From positions 44,571-108,570 of the forward strand of contig NZ_AJTS01000047.1 of NCBI RefSeq assembly GCF_000275725.1: a DNA stretch of 64,000 nt. The letters run 5' to 3'. Origin of the DNA: Vreelandella stevensii S18214 (lineage in GTDB: Bacteria > Pseudomonadota > Gammaproteobacteria > Pseudomonadales > Halomonadaceae). Shown here piece by piece: positions 37,912-51,545 of the stretch. Within the stretch, counting starts at the first letter, position 1. Every line of letters begins with the position of its first letter. Under the pieces are notes generated by a model. The model saw only the letters and a list, made by a program, of their open reading frames with translations, searched no databases and was not told where the DNA came from. The position numbers and the translations under genes were made by a program.

Positions 37912-38367
37912 ATGAACACTCAGCGAGGCGCTGCGCTGGTCATTGTCATGGTGCTGCTGGCCAGTGCTCTGGTCACGGCGATGATGGGCATGCAGTCCGC
38001 CCTGGTGGACGAGCGGCTCGCGGGCAATTTTCGTGCTTCCCTGCAGGCTCAAATGAACTCAGGGAGTGCGGCATCACACGCATTGTGGCGATTCGACGAG
38101 CTATCGTGGGAAGGCGCGCCGCAGATAGAGGCTTCCGCCACGGTGCGCTTCGAAGACTATCTTGGTCATCCCCATTCCCAGCGCGTGTCCCAGGATTGCC
38201 CCTCCCAGGGCTGTCTGTTCGTGCCAGTGGTGTTGCAAGGCGAATCATGGGTCATGGCGTTGGGGGCAGTGCTGTCTGAACGTGATGGCATCGTGGCCCA
38301 GAGTGAGCCCGTCTTCGTGCGGCTGGACACTCGAGCGGATGGACAGGCAGTCGTCGTTTGGAAATAG
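37912..38367 (+). CDS. PilX-like minor pilin
   Basis: A 151-residue protein that begins MNTQRGAALVIVMVLLASAL, the pattern of PilX N-termini: a short leader, Gly and Ala, then a hydrophobic helix in place of FTLxE. The segment DERLAGNFRASLQAQMNSGSA is typical of PilX. It lacks the Glu5 of major pilins, as PilX/GspK-type tip pilins do. No pilY1 follows; the next gene is trpS. Confidence 0.72.
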   Translation: MNTQRGAALVIVMVLLASALVTAMMGMQSALVDERLAGNFRASLQAQMNSGSAASHALWRFDELSWEGAPQIEASATVRFEDYLGHPHSQRVSQDCPSQGCLFVPVVLQGESWVMALGAVLSERDGIVAQSEPVFVRLDTRADGQAVVVWK

Positions 38368-38416
38368 GCGTACAATAGCGTATCGTTTTTCACCTTTATT
38401 CAGTTGGATCCAGATC

Positions 38417-39439
38417 ATGAGTCAGATAGCCAAAACCCGCGTGCTGACCGGAATTACCACGACGGGGACGCCTCACCTCGGCAATTACGTCGGGGCCATC
38501 AAGCCTGCCATCGAGGCAAGCCAGGACCCTAACGTGCAGTCGTTCTACTTCCTGGCCGACTTTCACGCCCTGATCAAGTGTCAGGACCCCAAGCGTGTTC
38601 AGGCGTCACGCATGGAGATCGCCGCTACCTGGCTGGCGTTGGGTCTGGATACCGATAACGCCATCTTCTATCGCCAGTCGGATATCAGCGAAATTCCCGA
38701 GCTGATGTGGATGCTGTCGTGCGTCTGTGCCAAAGGCCTGATGAACCGAGCCCATGCCTACAAGGCCGCCGTGGCCGAGAACGAAGAGGCAGGCGACCAG
38801 GAACCGGACAAGGGCATTACCATGGGGCTGTTTAGCTACCCGGTACTGATGGCCGCCGATATCCTGATGTTCAATGCCCATAAAGTGCCGGTCGGGCGCG
38901 ATCAGATCCAGCATATCGAGATGGCACGTGATATCGCAGGGCGCTTCAACCATCTGTTCAAAGGGCAATACTTTGCTCAGCCGGAGGCCGTGGTCAACGA
39001 AAAGGCAGAGGTGCTGAAAGGCCTGGACGGTCGCAAGATGTCCAAAAGCTACAACAATACCATTCCGCTTTTTGTCAGCGAGAAAAAGCTGCAAAAGCTG
39101 GTGCGCAAGATCAAGACCAACTCTCTGGAACCTGGTGAGCCCAAAGACCCCGACACGTGTACGCTGTTCCAGATTTATGCTGCGTTTGCCAGCGATGCCG
39201 AAACCGCTACCATGCGTCAACAGTATGAAGAAGGTATTGGCTGGGGAGAGGCCAAGGATCAGGTCTTCGAATACCTCAATGCCCATCTCAGCGCACCGCG
39301 TGAGCGCTATAACGCCTTGATGGAAGATCCTGCTCATATTGAAGCCATATTGCAGAAAGGCGCTGAGCGTGCCCGTGCCGAGGCATCCAGCACTATGGAT
39401 AAGCTGCGTTCGGTGGTTGGGCTGGGGCGTTTTATTTAA
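38417..39439 (+). CDS. trpS: Tryptophanyl-tRNA synthetase
   Basis: A 340-residue class I synthetase. The HIGH-like site is TTGTPHLGNYVGA and KMSKS is in LDGRKMSKSYNNTIPLF. Other typical boxes are VGRDQIQHIEMARDIAGRFN and MGLFSYPVLMAADILMF. The ATG at 38417 is the family start; an upstream open frame from 38162 overlaps pilX and is rejected. No terminator is evident after it. Confidence 0.96.
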   Translation: MSQIAKTRVLTGITTTGTPHLGNYVGAIKPAIEASQDPNVQSFYFLADFHALIKCQDPKRVQASRMEIAATWLALGLDTDNAIFYRQSDISEIPELMWMLSCVCAKGLMNRAHAYKAAVAENEEAGDQEPDKGITMGLFSYPVLMAADILMFNAHKVPVGRDQIQHIEMARDIAGRFNHLFKGQYFAQPEAVVNEKAEVLKGLDGRKMSKSYNNTIPLFVSEKKLQKLVRKIKTNSLEPGEPKDPDTCTLFQIYAAFASDAETATMRQQYEEGIGWGEAKDQVFEYLNAHLSAPRERYNALMEDPAHIEAILQKGAERARAEASSTMDKLRSVVGLGRFI

Positions 39440-39578
39440 TTATTCACTTTGGGAATATTAACCTCTCAATAAAGAATTTCCAGCGTCTACGCCTCGCCGT
39501 TAGGCTTATAACTATTGTCCAACTTAGCCAAGCGCCTTGCTGTTGCAGGCGCTTTTGGCGTTGCTAAACAGGTGAATT

Positions 39579-40790
39579 ATGGCGACTACCTCAATGGTGG
39601 CTTCGAGCTCGTACCGCGTGCCCCTTCTGGCCGTGGCAGCGATTGTGCTGGGGGCGCTCGTGATTGGCGTCATCTTTGGCGCCAATATCGGGCTGCTGAT
39701 GATCGTGGGCGGCCTGCTGGGTATGGTGCTCTATCATGCAGCGTTTGGCTTTACGGCGGCCTGGCGGGTGTTCATTACCGAGCGTCGTGGGCGTGGCTTG
39801 CGGGCGCAAATGATCATGCTGGCGATTGCCGTAGTGTTGTTTTTCCCGGCGCTGGGGGCGGGGTCGCTGTTTGGTACGCCGGTGAGTGGCTTCGTCTCGC
39901 CGATCGGCATTTCGGTGCTGTTCGGTGCGTTCATCTTCGGTATCGGCATGCAGCTGGGAGGCGGCTGTGCCTCGGGCACGCTGTTTACCGCTGGCGGTGG
40001 TAATGCCCGTATGCTGATTACCCTGGTGTTCTTTATCGTGGGCTCGGTCATTGGCTCCGCGCATTTCACCTGGTGGCAAAGTTTGCCCGCCTTCCAGCCG
40101 GTGTCGTTGGTCAATGTGGCTGGTGTGGGGGGCGGCATCGGCATCAGCCTGGTGCTGTTCGCTGCCATTGCCGCCTTTACGGTGATCATGGAGAAGCGCC
40201 GTCATGGCCAGCTGGAGCAGGTCCCTACGGTCGATAAGCCCGGCGTGGAGCGCTGGCTCACGGGCCCCTGGCCGCTGGTGGCGGGGGCCGTGGCCCTGGC
40301 GCTGCTCAACTTTGCCACCCTGGCATTGGCGGGTCGCCCTTGGGGAATTACCTCGGCCTTTGCGCTGTGGGGCGCCAAGGCGTATGAGCTGGTGGGCGGC
40401 GATGTGAGCCAGTGGGGTTATTGGCAAGCACCGGGTAACGCGGCCGCGCTGGAAGCCAGCATATGGAGCGATATCACGACGGTCATGAATGTGGGTATCA
40501 TGCTGGGGGCACTGGCTGCCGCCCATCTGGCCGGGCGTTTCGCACCGAATTTCCGTATTCCGCTGCGCTCGGTGCTGGCCGCTGTGATTGGTGGCCTGCT
40601 GCTGGGGTATGGTGCGCGCTTGGCGTTTGGTTGCAATATCGGTGCGTACTTCAGCGGCATTGCGTCGGGTAGCCTGCATGGCTGGGTCTGGATGGCGGCG
40701 GCCTTTGCGGGCAACCTGATTGGCGTGAAACTGCGGCCGTTTTTCTTTGCTGGCGAAGAGGGGCGCCGTCCCACCGCCAAGAGCTGCTGA
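39579..40790 (+). CDS. YeeE/YedE-family membrane transporter
   Basis: A 403-residue protein with about 9-10 hydrophobic spans. Two conserved cysteine boxes mark the YeeE/YedE (TsuA) family: QLGGGCASGTLFTAGGG and RLAFGCNIGAYFSGIASGSL. In studied members the cysteines pass thiosulfate or other sulfur compounds across the membrane; here the substrate is an inference. There is no SirA/TusA-like partner gene adjacent. AGGTGA precedes the ATG. A terminator follows about 27 bases after the stop. Confidence 0.88.
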   Translation: MATTSMVASSSYRVPLLAVAAIVLGALVIGVIFGANIGLLMIVGGLLGMVLYHAAFGFTAAWRVFITERRGRGLRAQMIMLAIAVVLFFPALGAGSLFGTPVSGFVSPIGISVLFGAFIFGIGMQLGGGCASGTLFTAGGGNARMLITLVFFIVGSVIGSAHFTWWQSLPAFQPVSLVNVAGVGGGIGISLVLFAAIAAFTVIMEKRRHGQLEQVPTVDKPGVERWLTGPWPLVAGAVALALLNFATLALAGRPWGITSAFALWGAKAYELVGGDVSQWGYWQAPGNAAALEASIWSDITTVMNVGIMLGALAAAHLAGRFAPNFRIPLRSVLAAVIGGLLLGYGARLAFGCNIGAYFSGIASGSLHGWVWMAAAFAGNLIGVKLRPFFFAGEEGRRPTAKSC

Positions 40791-40816
40791 TCGCTAGCGT
40801 TTTGGTGTATTCGATG

Positions 40817-40847
40817 AACACCTCGGCCATGGCCGGGGTGTTTTTTT
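40817..40847 (+). terminator. Rho-independent terminator of the YeeE/YedE gene
   Basis: AACACCTCGGCC, loop of about 2-4 bases, and GGCCGGGGTGTT form a stem with one mismatch or wobble, followed by a run of T. Confidence 0.85.
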
Positions 40848-40967
40848 ATGGCCATTCCTGGCGCTGCTTCTACCTTTGTCGCACGACCATGTTACATTAC
40901 GCACAAACGTCGCCAACGCCCAGCGTTGCTGCATTGCAACAGCAATTGACATAAAAAGAGAGTGCCT

Positions 40968-42647
40968 ATGTCTACGAAGAGTAAACGCCCCCTGTACATT
41001 CCTTACGCCGGTCCTTCGCTGCTTGAAATGCCGCTATTGAACAAAGGCAGCGCGTTTACTCAAGAGGAGCGATTGGCGTTCAACCTGATCGGCCTGCTCC
41101 CGCAAAAAGTCGAAACCATCGACGACCAGCTCGAACGTGTCTATCGACAGTACCAGCAGTGCCATAGTGACCTGGAGCGCCATATTCATCTGCGCGCCAT
41201 TCAGGACGATAACGAAACGCTCTATTTCCGTCTGGTGTCCGAGCATCTGGAAGAGATGCTGCCGATCATCTACACCCCTACCGTGGGTCAGGCGTGCCAG
41301 GAGTTTTCCAATATCTATCGTAACCACCGGGGCTTGTTCATCAGCTACCCGGACCGCGAGCATATGGACGACATCCTGCGCAGTGCCACCAAGGACAACG
41401 TGAAAGTCATCGTGGTAACCGATGGCGAGCGTATTCTTGGCCTGGGTGACCAGGGCATCGGCGGCATGGGCATTCCTATCGGTAAGCTGGCGCTGTATAC
41501 CGCCTGTGGCGGCATCAGCCCTGCCTACACGCTGCCGATCATGATCGACGTGGGCACCAATAACCAAGCGCTGCTGGATGACCCCATGTACATGGGATGG
41601 CGTCACGAGCGGGTCAGCCAGGAAGAGTACGATGCCTTCATGGCCGAGTTCATTTGCGCCGTGAAGCGTCGATGGCCGAATGTGCTGTTGCAGTTCGAGG
41701 ATTTTGCCCAGGCCAACGCCGTGCCGTTGCTGGAGCGCTACCGCAACGAACTGTGCTGCTTCAACGACGACGTGCAGGGAACGGCCTCTGTAGTGGTAGG
41801 TACGCTGATGGCTGCCTGCCAGGCGCGGGGCGAAACCATTGCGCAGCAGCGGGTGGTGTTCGTGGGCGGTGGTTCGGCGGGGTGTGGTATCGCCGAGCAG
41901 GTAGTGGTCTCCATGGAGGCCGAAGGTTTGACCGAAGCAGAGGCGCGAGCACGCATCTTCATCGTCGACCGGGATGGCTTGATGACCAGCGACCAGACCT
42001 GGCAGCGTGATTTCCAGCGTCGTCTGGCCCATGATCCTGCGCTGGTAGCCAACTGGAACGGTCAGGGGCTGGAAGAGACCATTGCCCAGATCAAACCCAC
42101 CATCCTGATTGGGGTCTGTGGCCAGCGGGGCATCTTTACCGAACAGGTCGTGCGTACCATGCATGCAGGCTGTGAACACCCGGTCATCATGCCGCTCTCC
42201 AACCCCACCTCCCAGGCAGAAGCCGTGCCTGAGGACGTGATTCGCTGGACCGACGGCCAGGCCTTGGTAGCCACGGGTAGCCCCTTTGCGCCGGTGGTCT
42301 ACAACGGGCGGACCTACCCCATTGCCCAGTGCAACAACGCTTATATTTTCCCCGGTATTGGCCTGGGGGTGATTGCCGCCGACGCCCACCGCGTGACCGA
42401 CGAGATGCTAATGAGCGCCTCGCGTGCTCTGGCCCGTGAAGCACCGCTGGTCAAGGAGGGGCAGGGTGCGCTGCTGCCACCGCTGTCGCGCATTCGTGAA
42501 ATCAGTAAGTCGATTGCTTTCGAAGTGGCTGCCCAGGCGCAGCAAAACGGCGTGGCGCTGAAAACCAGCGGCTCGGAGCTGCGTGAGCGTATCGAAAAGT
42601 CCTGCTGGTCGCCGGAGTATCGCTTCTACCGTCGCCGCGCTTTCTAA
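40968..42647 (+). CDS. maeA: NAD-dependent malic enzyme
   Basis: A 559-residue enzyme of the SfcA type that oxidatively decarboxylates malate to pyruvate. The N-terminal domain has [17 protein letters not shown], the metal and substrate region [19 protein letters not shown] and [18 protein letters not shown], and the NAD site is [18 protein letters not shown]. The ATG at 40968 is preceded by AGAGAG; a GTG at 40962 is also possible. It is convergent with acnA, with the terminator hairpin between them. Confidence 0.95.
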   Translation: MSTKSKRPLYIPYAGPSLLEMPLLNKGSAFTQEERLAFNLIGLLPQKVETIDDQLERVYRQYQQCHSDLERHIHLRAIQDDNETLYFRLVSEHLEEMLPIIYTPTVGQACQEFSNIYRNHRGLFISYPDREHMDDILRSATKDNVKVIVVTDGERILGLGDQGIGGMGIPIGKLALYTACGGISPAYTLPIMIDVGTNNQALLDDPMYMGWRHERVSQEEYDAFMAEFICAVKRRWPNVLLQFEDFAQANAVPLLERYRNELCCFNDDVQGTASVVVGTLMAACQARGETIAQQRVVFVGGGSAGCGIAEQVVVSMEAEGLTEAEARARIFIVDRDGLMTSDQTWQRDFQRRLAHDPALVANWNGQGLEETIAQIKPTILIGVCGQRGIFTEQVVRTMHAGCEHPVIMPLSNPTSQAEAVPEDVIRWTDGQALVATGSPFAPVVYNGRTYPIAQCNNAYIFPGIGLGVIAADAHRVTDEMLMSASRALAREAPLVKEGQGALLPPLSRIREISKSIAFEVAAQAQQNGVALKTSGSELRERIEKSCWSPEYRFYRRRAF

Positions 42648-42653
42648 GGCGCG

Positions 42654-42684
42654 GTGCAAAAAAAGCCCCCACCAAGGTGGGGGC
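42654..42684 (-). terminator. Rho-independent terminator of acnA (convergent with maeA)
   Basis: GCCCCCACC and GGTGGGGGC (42665-42684) form a strong stem. On the minus strand it is followed by seven T (the A run at 42658-42664), so it ends acnA. On the plus strand no T run follows, so maeA would be served only weakly. Confidence 0.85.
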
Positions 42685-42710
42685 GATGCAAGCATTGGAA
42701 GTTTTTACCG

Positions 42711-45458
<2,748 letters not shown>

Positions 45459-45606
45459 TCCATTCTCCTCTCGATCGCTTATGGGTATCGCAACGGTCAC
45501 TGTCTGGATAGCGCTAATCAATAGTATGGCCCATATAGAGCACATGGGTGTGTCTGGCTCGCCTTTCAAGCTATCCTGGCCTAATAGCGTAGACCAACCC
45601 TTGTAA

Positions 45607-46659
<1,053 letters not shown>

Positions 46660-46670
46660 AGCGGCCATGG

Positions 46671-47204
46671 CTAGCAGTCGATAGGCGTCTTATCAATACG
46701 CAGTCGGCCTAGCTGACTCAGCACTAGCCGCTTGCCCGTTTCACCGGTCGCGCACACGTCGAAGCTGCCGTTATAGCCGCTGGCATGGCCAAGCGGCGTG
46801 TAGGTCACTCGCCGCCAGCCGCGGTTATAGGTGGTATAGGTAGTCGATTGGCCTGGAAAGGTACGCAGTACGTGTTCTGGCTCGACGGTATCCGTGGCGC
46901 GTCCTTTCACCACCATCAAGGTGTCGTGCCAGCCCGCCGTGCAGGCGTTGCGTTGTGGGTTGGCAGGGCAGACGGTGACCGATGTGCGCTGGGTAATGGC
47001 CGTATTACGCGCCAATGCAAACGCCGCCTGTAGCCGCGTTGCTTCGCTGTTGAGCGTGCTGTGATGCCCCAGGGCTTGAAAACCTGGAGCTAGCCAGGCG
47101 GCCATGGCGGCCATCAGCAGCAGAGCTACCATCAGTTCGAGGAGCGTAAAGCCTCGCTGAACCGAGCCAGGCCGTGGGTGTGCAGCGGTATCGCATATCA
47201 TCAT
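46671..47204 (-). CDS. FimT/GspH-type minor pseudopilin
   Basis: A 177-residue prepilin. After a leader ending in QRG the mature part begins FTLLELMVALLLMAAMAAWL, followed by AFALARNTAITQRTSVTVCP, a hallmark of FimT/FimU/GspH (the RNTAITQ helix). Cysteines at VCPANPQRNAC and near the C-terminus may form disulfides. The C-terminal domain matches GspH in outline. ATGs at 47204 and 47201 are both possible; GAGGG lies just upstream. It is next to thiO, as fimT is in P. aeruginosa, and 8 kb from the other minor pilins. Confidence 0.82.
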   Translation of the reverse strand: MMICDTAAHPRPGSVQRGFTLLELMVALLLMAAMAAWLAPGFQALGHHSTLNSEATRLQAAFALARNTAITQRTSVTVCPANPQRNACTAGWHDTLMVVKGRATDTVEPEHVLRTFPGQSTTYTTYNRGWRRVTYTPLGHASGYNGSFDVCATGETGKRLVLSQLGRLRIDKTPIDC

Positions 47205-47284
47205 GAGACCCTCTGTGTACGGTCATGGGGCTCATCCTAGAGGGCCTTGAGCTCTTTTTATGTAAGCCAAAACGGACAAAGCTT

Positions 47285-48382
47285 GTGAGCCATATCTTAA
47301 TTATTGGCGGCGGTGTCATCGGCATGATGACCGCGCTCCAGCTTGCTGATGCAGGGCAGCAGGTCACGTTGGTAGAGCGGGGGCAGTGTGGTCAGGAGGC
47401 TTCCTGGGCGGGCGGCGGCATCGTCTCGCCGCTTTACCCTTGGCGCTATGGCGAGCCGGTGTCGAGGCTCTCGCGCTGGTCGGAAGGGGTGTACCCCACG
47501 CTGGCGCTGCGGCTGCTGGAAGAAACGGGCATCGACCCCGAGTATCGCCAGAAAGGCCTGCTCTACCTGAACGTGGAAGATGACGAGCAGGCGCTGGCGT
47601 GGGCTCGGCAAATGGGCAAGCCGCTCGAACGGGTCGAGGCAGAGGTCGTGCAGCAGAAAGAGCCCGCCGCGCCGGCCTCTGGCGGGAGCGCTCTGTGGAT
47701 GCCGACGCTGGGTAGCATTCGTAACCCCCGCCTTGGCCAGGCGCTGCGTGCCCGGCTGGCGGCGATGCCGAGCGTCACGCTGGTCGAGCAGTGTCAGGTC
47801 ACCGGCTTCCTCCAGCGTCAGGGCAAGGTCGTGGGGGTGGCCATGGCGTCGGGCGAGCTGCATGCCGAGCGAGTAGTGGTATGTGGCGGAGCCTGGGCAG
47901 CCCAGCTACTGGAAGGCCTGGGTGTCCAGTTGCCCGTTCGGCCCGTGAAAGGGCAGATGATTGCTTATCAGACTCCGCCAGGGCTGGTGCAGCGGGTGGT
48001 GCTGAAAGATGGTCGCTATGTGATTCCGCGTAACGATGGTCTGCTGCTGGTGGGCTCGACGCTGGAAGAGGCCGGGTTCGATAAAACCACCGACCAGGAC
48101 GCCCTGGCGTCGCTGCGCCAGAGTGCTGAAAACATCATTCCTGCGCTGGCCAGGTACCCCGTGGCGTATCACTGGGCGGGGCTGCGTCCGGGCTCCCCGG
48201 ACGGCATTCCGTTCATCGGGGCGCTGCCGGAATTTCCCAACGTGTTCGTCAATGCAGGGCACTACCGCAATGGGCTGGTACTGGCTCCCGCCTCGACGCA
48301 TCTGCTGGTCGACCAGCTATTGGACCGTGAGCCGCTGATCGACCCAGCGCCTTACTTGCCGGTGGCGCTACGTCGGGGGTAG
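47285..48382 (+). CDS. thiO: Glycine oxidase ThiO
   Basis: A 365-residue FAD-dependent amino acid oxidase that makes iminoglycine for the thiazole part of thiamine. FAD binding: SHILIIGGGVIGMMTALQLA; substrate and FAD region: GQEASWAGGGIVSPLYPW; C-terminal motif: YHWAGLRPGSPDGIPFIGA. The GTG at 47285 starts the protein just before the FAD motif; an ATG at 47225 would add 20 unlikely residues. The ribosome binding site is weak. It diverges from the FimT-like gene. Confidence 0.9.
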   Translation: MSHILIIGGGVIGMMTALQLADAGQQVTLVERGQCGQEASWAGGGIVSPLYPWRYGEPVSRLSRWSEGVYPTLALRLLEETGIDPEYRQKGLLYLNVEDDEQALAWARQMGKPLERVEAEVVQQKEPAAPASGGSALWMPTLGSIRNPRLGQALRARLAAMPSVTLVEQCQVTGFLQRQGKVVGVAMASGELHAERVVVCGGAWAAQLLEGLGVQLPVRPVKGQMIAYQTPPGLVQRVVLKDGRYVIPRNDGLLLVGSTLEEAGFDKTTDQDALASLRQSAENIIPALARYPVAYHWAGLRPGSPDGIPFIGALPEFPNVFVNAGHYRNGLVLAPASTHLLVDQLLDREPLIDPAPYLPVALRRG

Positions 48383-48386
48383 CGCA

Positions 48387-48656
48387 TCAAGCATTACCGT
48401 CGTCGCGATCACGCTGTTCCAGCAGGAAACGGTCGCGGTGGGCGCTGCAGCAAAACCACTGCTCATGGTCACGCAGTGCCTCGCTTTCCGGCACGTGAAC
48501 GTCGCACCAGCGGCAGCGCACCATCTGCCCGCCTTCATGGCGAGGAGCGGGGGGCTGCTGCTGGGAAAGGCGGTGCTGGCGATACATGCCGTAGAGTTTC
48601 AGGCCTGCATAAAACAGCACCGCAAAAATAATCAGTCGAATGATCAACAGGTTCAT
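48387..48656 (-). CDS. PP0621-family zinc-ribbon membrane protein
   Basis: An 89-residue protein with one N-terminal span (MNLLIIRLIIFAVLFYAGLK) and a C-terminal zinc ribbon made of CRWC and a Cys-Cys-x-x-His site (FCCSAHRDRF). It matches the PP0621 family, of unknown function. GGGAG before the ATG at 48656 supports the start. The same family occurs immediately before bamD in Pseudomonas, from memory. Here it is convergent with thiO (4 bases apart) and diverges from nadE. Confidence 0.82.
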   Translation of the reverse strand: MNLLIIRLIIFAVLFYAGLKLYGMYRQHRLSQQQPPAPRHEGGQMVRCRWCDVHVPESEALRDHEQWFCCSAHRDRFLLEQRDRDDGNA

Positions 48657-48791
48657 CCTCGATAACTCCCATGCCGGGAAAAAGCGGGCCGCACGCCTGT
48701 AGCCGTATGGCCTTTGCCAGCAGGCGCACCTTGCGGGACAATGCCCAAAGTGCCATCGTATTCTGAAGATTCTCAAGAGATTTTGACGCCC

Positions 48792-50426
48792 ATGCAAGAC
48801 TTAACGCTGGTAATGGCCCAACTCGACCCGCTAGTGGGAGATATTCCCGGCAATGCCGCGCGCGCCATCGAGGCCGTGCGTGAGGCGAGGATCGAACATG
48901 GGGCGGACATTGTGGTCTTTCCCGAGCTGTTTCTTTCCGGCTACCCGCCGGAAGATCTGCTGCTGAGGCCTTCCATGGAAGCGCGCCTGCGCGAAGCCCG
49001 CGCCAAAATGGCCGAGAAGGTGGCCCGAGACGTGCTGGTCATCATTGGTTATCCCGGCGTGCGTGAAGGCAAGTGCTACAACATGGCGGGCGTGCTGTAC
49101 AACGGCCAGTGGGAAGCGGAATACGCCAAGCAGGCGCTGCCCAACTACCAGGTATTCGATGAGCAGCGCTACTTCACCCCCGGCACCCAGCCGCTGGTCT
49201 ACGAGCACAAGGGTGCCAAGCTGGGGCTGTTGATCTGTGAGGACTTGTGGGAAGGCTCGCCGGTCAAGGCGGCGCAGGCGGCCGGGGCGGAAGTATTGAT
49301 CAGCCTGAATGCCTCGCCCTACCACCAGGACAAGCCCACCGAGCGGCTGCGCCTTCTGGAGCAGCGGGCCCAGGACGTTCAACTGCCCATCCTCTATGTC
49401 AATACCATTGGCGGCCAGGACGAGCTGGTGTTCGACGGCGGTTCTTGCTGTGTGGATGAGCAGGGCCAGCTCAAGGTGCTGGCCCCTTACTGGCAAGCCG
49501 GGCTGATGCCCGTTCAACTGCTGCAAACCAGCGCCGAGCGTTGGGAGCCCCAGGCTGGAGAGATCGAGCCGGAGGTCATGCCGGAAGAGAGCCTTTACTG
49601 TGCGCTGGTCACCGGACTACGTGACTACGTCAATAAAAGCGGCTTCAAAGGCGTGGTGCTGGGGCTTTCCGGCGGTATCGACTCCGCCTTGTCGCTGGCG
49701 ATTGCGGTGGATGCGCTAGGGCCGCAGCGCGTGCAGGCGGTCATGATGCCTTACCACTACACCGCCGACATCTCCAAACAGGACGCCGCCGAGCAGGCCA
49801 CGTTGCTGGGGGTGCATTACGATGTGATGCCCATCGAGCCCATGGTAGAAGCCTTCATGACGACCCTGGCGGATAGCTTTGCGGGCACCGAGCGCGATAC
49901 CACCGAGGAAAACCTGCAGTCGCGCTGCCGAGGCGTGCTGCTGATGGCCATTTCCAACAAGAAGGGCCTGATGGTGCTGACCACCGGCAACAAGAGCGAA
50001 ATGGCCGTGGGCTATGCCACGCTCTATGGCGACATGGTGGGCGGCTACAACGCCATCAAGGATGTCTACAAGACCTGGGTCTACCGCTTGGCACGTTGGC
50101 GTAACACCCAGTCGCTGGCCATTCCAGAGCGGGTCATCGAGCGTCCGCCCAGCGCAGAGCTGGCGCCTGACCAGCAGGATAGCGATTCCCTGCCGGATTA
50201 CGATGTGCTGGACGCGATTCTGGTGCGCTACATCGAAGGGGACATGAGCGCCGAAGCCATCATTGCGGCGGGTTACGACGAGGACGATGTCTACAAAGTG
50301 GTGAAGCTGGTGGACCGCTGCGAGTACAAGCGTCGCCAGGCTCCGGTAGGCGTACGGGTCACGCCGCGTGGTTTCGGGCGTGACCGTCGTTACCCCATCG
50401 TCAATGGCTGGCAGCCAGGCGAGTAG
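48792..50426 (+). CDS. nadE: Glutamine-dependent NAD+ synthase
   Basis: A 544-residue two-domain enzyme. The N-terminal nitrilase-like glutaminase has the triad Glu in VVFPELFLSGY, Lys in YAKQALPNYQ and Cys in GLLICEDLWEG. The C-terminal synthetase domain has the PP-loop GLSGGIDSALS and later TGNKSEMAVGYATLYGDMVG. It amidates nicotinate adenine dinucleotide using glutamine. The ATG at 48792 is the family start. Two kinds of NadE exist; the glutamine-using type is expected in this lineage. Confidence 0.95.
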   Translation: MQDLTLVMAQLDPLVGDIPGNAARAIEAVREARIEHGADIVVFPELFLSGYPPEDLLLRPSMEARLREARAKMAEKVARDVLVIIGYPGVREGKCYNMAGVLYNGQWEAEYAKQALPNYQVFDEQRYFTPGTQPLVYEHKGAKLGLLICEDLWEGSPVKAAQAAGAEVLISLNASPYHQDKPTERLRLLEQRAQDVQLPILYVNTIGGQDELVFDGGSCCVDEQGQLKVLAPYWQAGLMPVQLLQTSAERWEPQAGEIEPEVMPEESLYCALVTGLRDYVNKSGFKGVVLGLSGGIDSALSLAIAVDALGPQRVQAVMMPYHYTADISKQDAAEQATLLGVHYDVMPIEPMVEAFMTTLADSFAGTERDTTEENLQSRCRGVLLMAISNKKGLMVLTTGNKSEMAVGYATLYGDMVGGYNAIKDVYKTWVYRLARWRNTQSLAIPERVIERPPSAELAPDQQDSDSLPDYDVLDAILVRYIEGDMSAEAIIAAGYDEDDVYKVVKLVDRCEYKRRQAPVGVRVTPRGFGRDRRYPIVNGWQPGE

Positions 50427-50483
50427 CGCCTGCTGCCAGCAGCGGCCAGCCCTGGGCCCGTTGTCGTCACTGCGGCTTGTAAG

Positions 50484-50517
50484 ACATTGACCGCGTCCTG
50501 AATGCCGCGATCAATGT
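50484..50517. repeat. 12-bp imperfect inverted repeat between nadE and bamD
   Basis: ACATTGACCGCG and CGCGATCAATGT (one mismatch) enclose 10 bases, between the ends of two convergent genes. No long T run lies on either side. It may be a bidirectional terminator that depends on other factors or an mRNA 3'-end stabiliser. Confidence 0.5.
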
Positions 50518-50532
50518 TCACTAACAGGTCAT

Positions 50533-51348
50533 TTAGTTGCGGCCGCCGTTGTATTTAGGCACGAAGCGGCTGCCTTGAAGTTGCTCGTGATCGGGCGCAT
50601 TTTCACGCAGCACGGCCAGGACTTCGCTGGCGCGATCTTGCATGCCCATGCCTTGGTAACCTTCTACCATGGTGGCCAGAGCATCCCGCGTGGCGTTGGA
50701 TTCCGGATAGTTTTCAACGACCCAGCGACCGCGCTCGATGGCCGCGAGGAAGGCGCCACGACGCAGGTAGTAGTCGGCGACATGCAGCTCATGGCGAGCC
50801 AGCAGCTCACGCAGGTAGACGATACGTTGCTGGGCATCTGGGGCGTATTGGCTTTGCGGATAGCGTTGAATCAGCTCGCGGAAGTCGTTGTAGGCATCCC
50901 GTGAGGCGCCCAGGTCGCGCTTGGAAATATCGATCAGGCGCAGGCGTTCCAGGCTGAAGCGTCCTGCTTGCCAGGCGGACAGCCCGCGCAGGTAATAGGC
51001 GTAATCCACTTGCGGGTGGTCAGGGTGCAGGCGAATGAATCGGCTGGCTGCCGCGCGGGCCTCTTCCCAGTTACTGTTCTCGTAGTAGGCGTAGATCAGT
51101 TCGAGCTGGGCTTGTTCGGCATGAGGGCCAAATGGGTAGCGGGTGTCCAGGGCTTCCAGGCGCTCGATGGCGATAGGGTAGCGATTGCTGTCGAGGGCCG
51201 TACGGGCCAGCTCATACAGCTCGCGCTCTTGAACACCGGCAAGCTCGTCTTCGTCTTCCGGAGTGGTGTCATTGCTGGCACAGCCTGCTAACAGGGCAAG
51301 ACTCAGGGCCAGGGCGCCAAAGCGGTTGGCAGCGGAAAAAACGCGCAT
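50533..51348 (-). CDS. bamD: Outer membrane assembly lipoprotein BamD
   Basis: A 271-residue lipoprotein of the BAM complex. The lipobox LLAGC follows a hydrophobic signal (FGALALSLALLAGCAS). TPR-like repeats follow: RELYELARTALDSNRYPIAI, EQAQLELIYAYYENSNWEEA and HPDHPQVDYAYYLRGLSAW. The three ATGs at 51354, 51351 and 51348 follow a GAGG; 51348 has the best spacing. Its lipid anchor would be processed by LspA, encoded at 34473. It diverges from rluD, the same pair as in Pseudomonas. Confidence 0.93.
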   Translation of the reverse strand: MRVFSAANRFGALALSLALLAGCASNDTTPEDEDELAGVQERELYELARTALDSNRYPIAIERLEALDTRYPFGPHAEQAQLELIYAYYENSNWEEARAAASRFIRLHPDHPQVDYAYYLRGLSAWQAGRFSLERLRLIDISKRDLGASRDAYNDFRELIQRYPQSQYAPDAQQRIVYLRELLARHELHVADYYLRRGAFLAAIERGRWVVENYPESNATRDALATMVEGYQGMGMQDRASEVLAVLRENAPDHEQLQGSRFVPKYNGGRN

Positions 51349-51545
51349 CATCATCCTCGTTGCAAACAAGCCTCAATCACCGAAAAGCGACGATGGCCAT
51401 AAGTAGAAATGGTAGAATAGGTCGCAGTCAGCCCACTATAAAACACCTGAGCGCAAAACGCAGGCTTGGCGATACTTTGCTGTAAGGGGTTAGCGGTGTC
51501 GTATCATCCAGAAGTAGGCGTGTTTGTGTCATAAAGAGGTCATTC

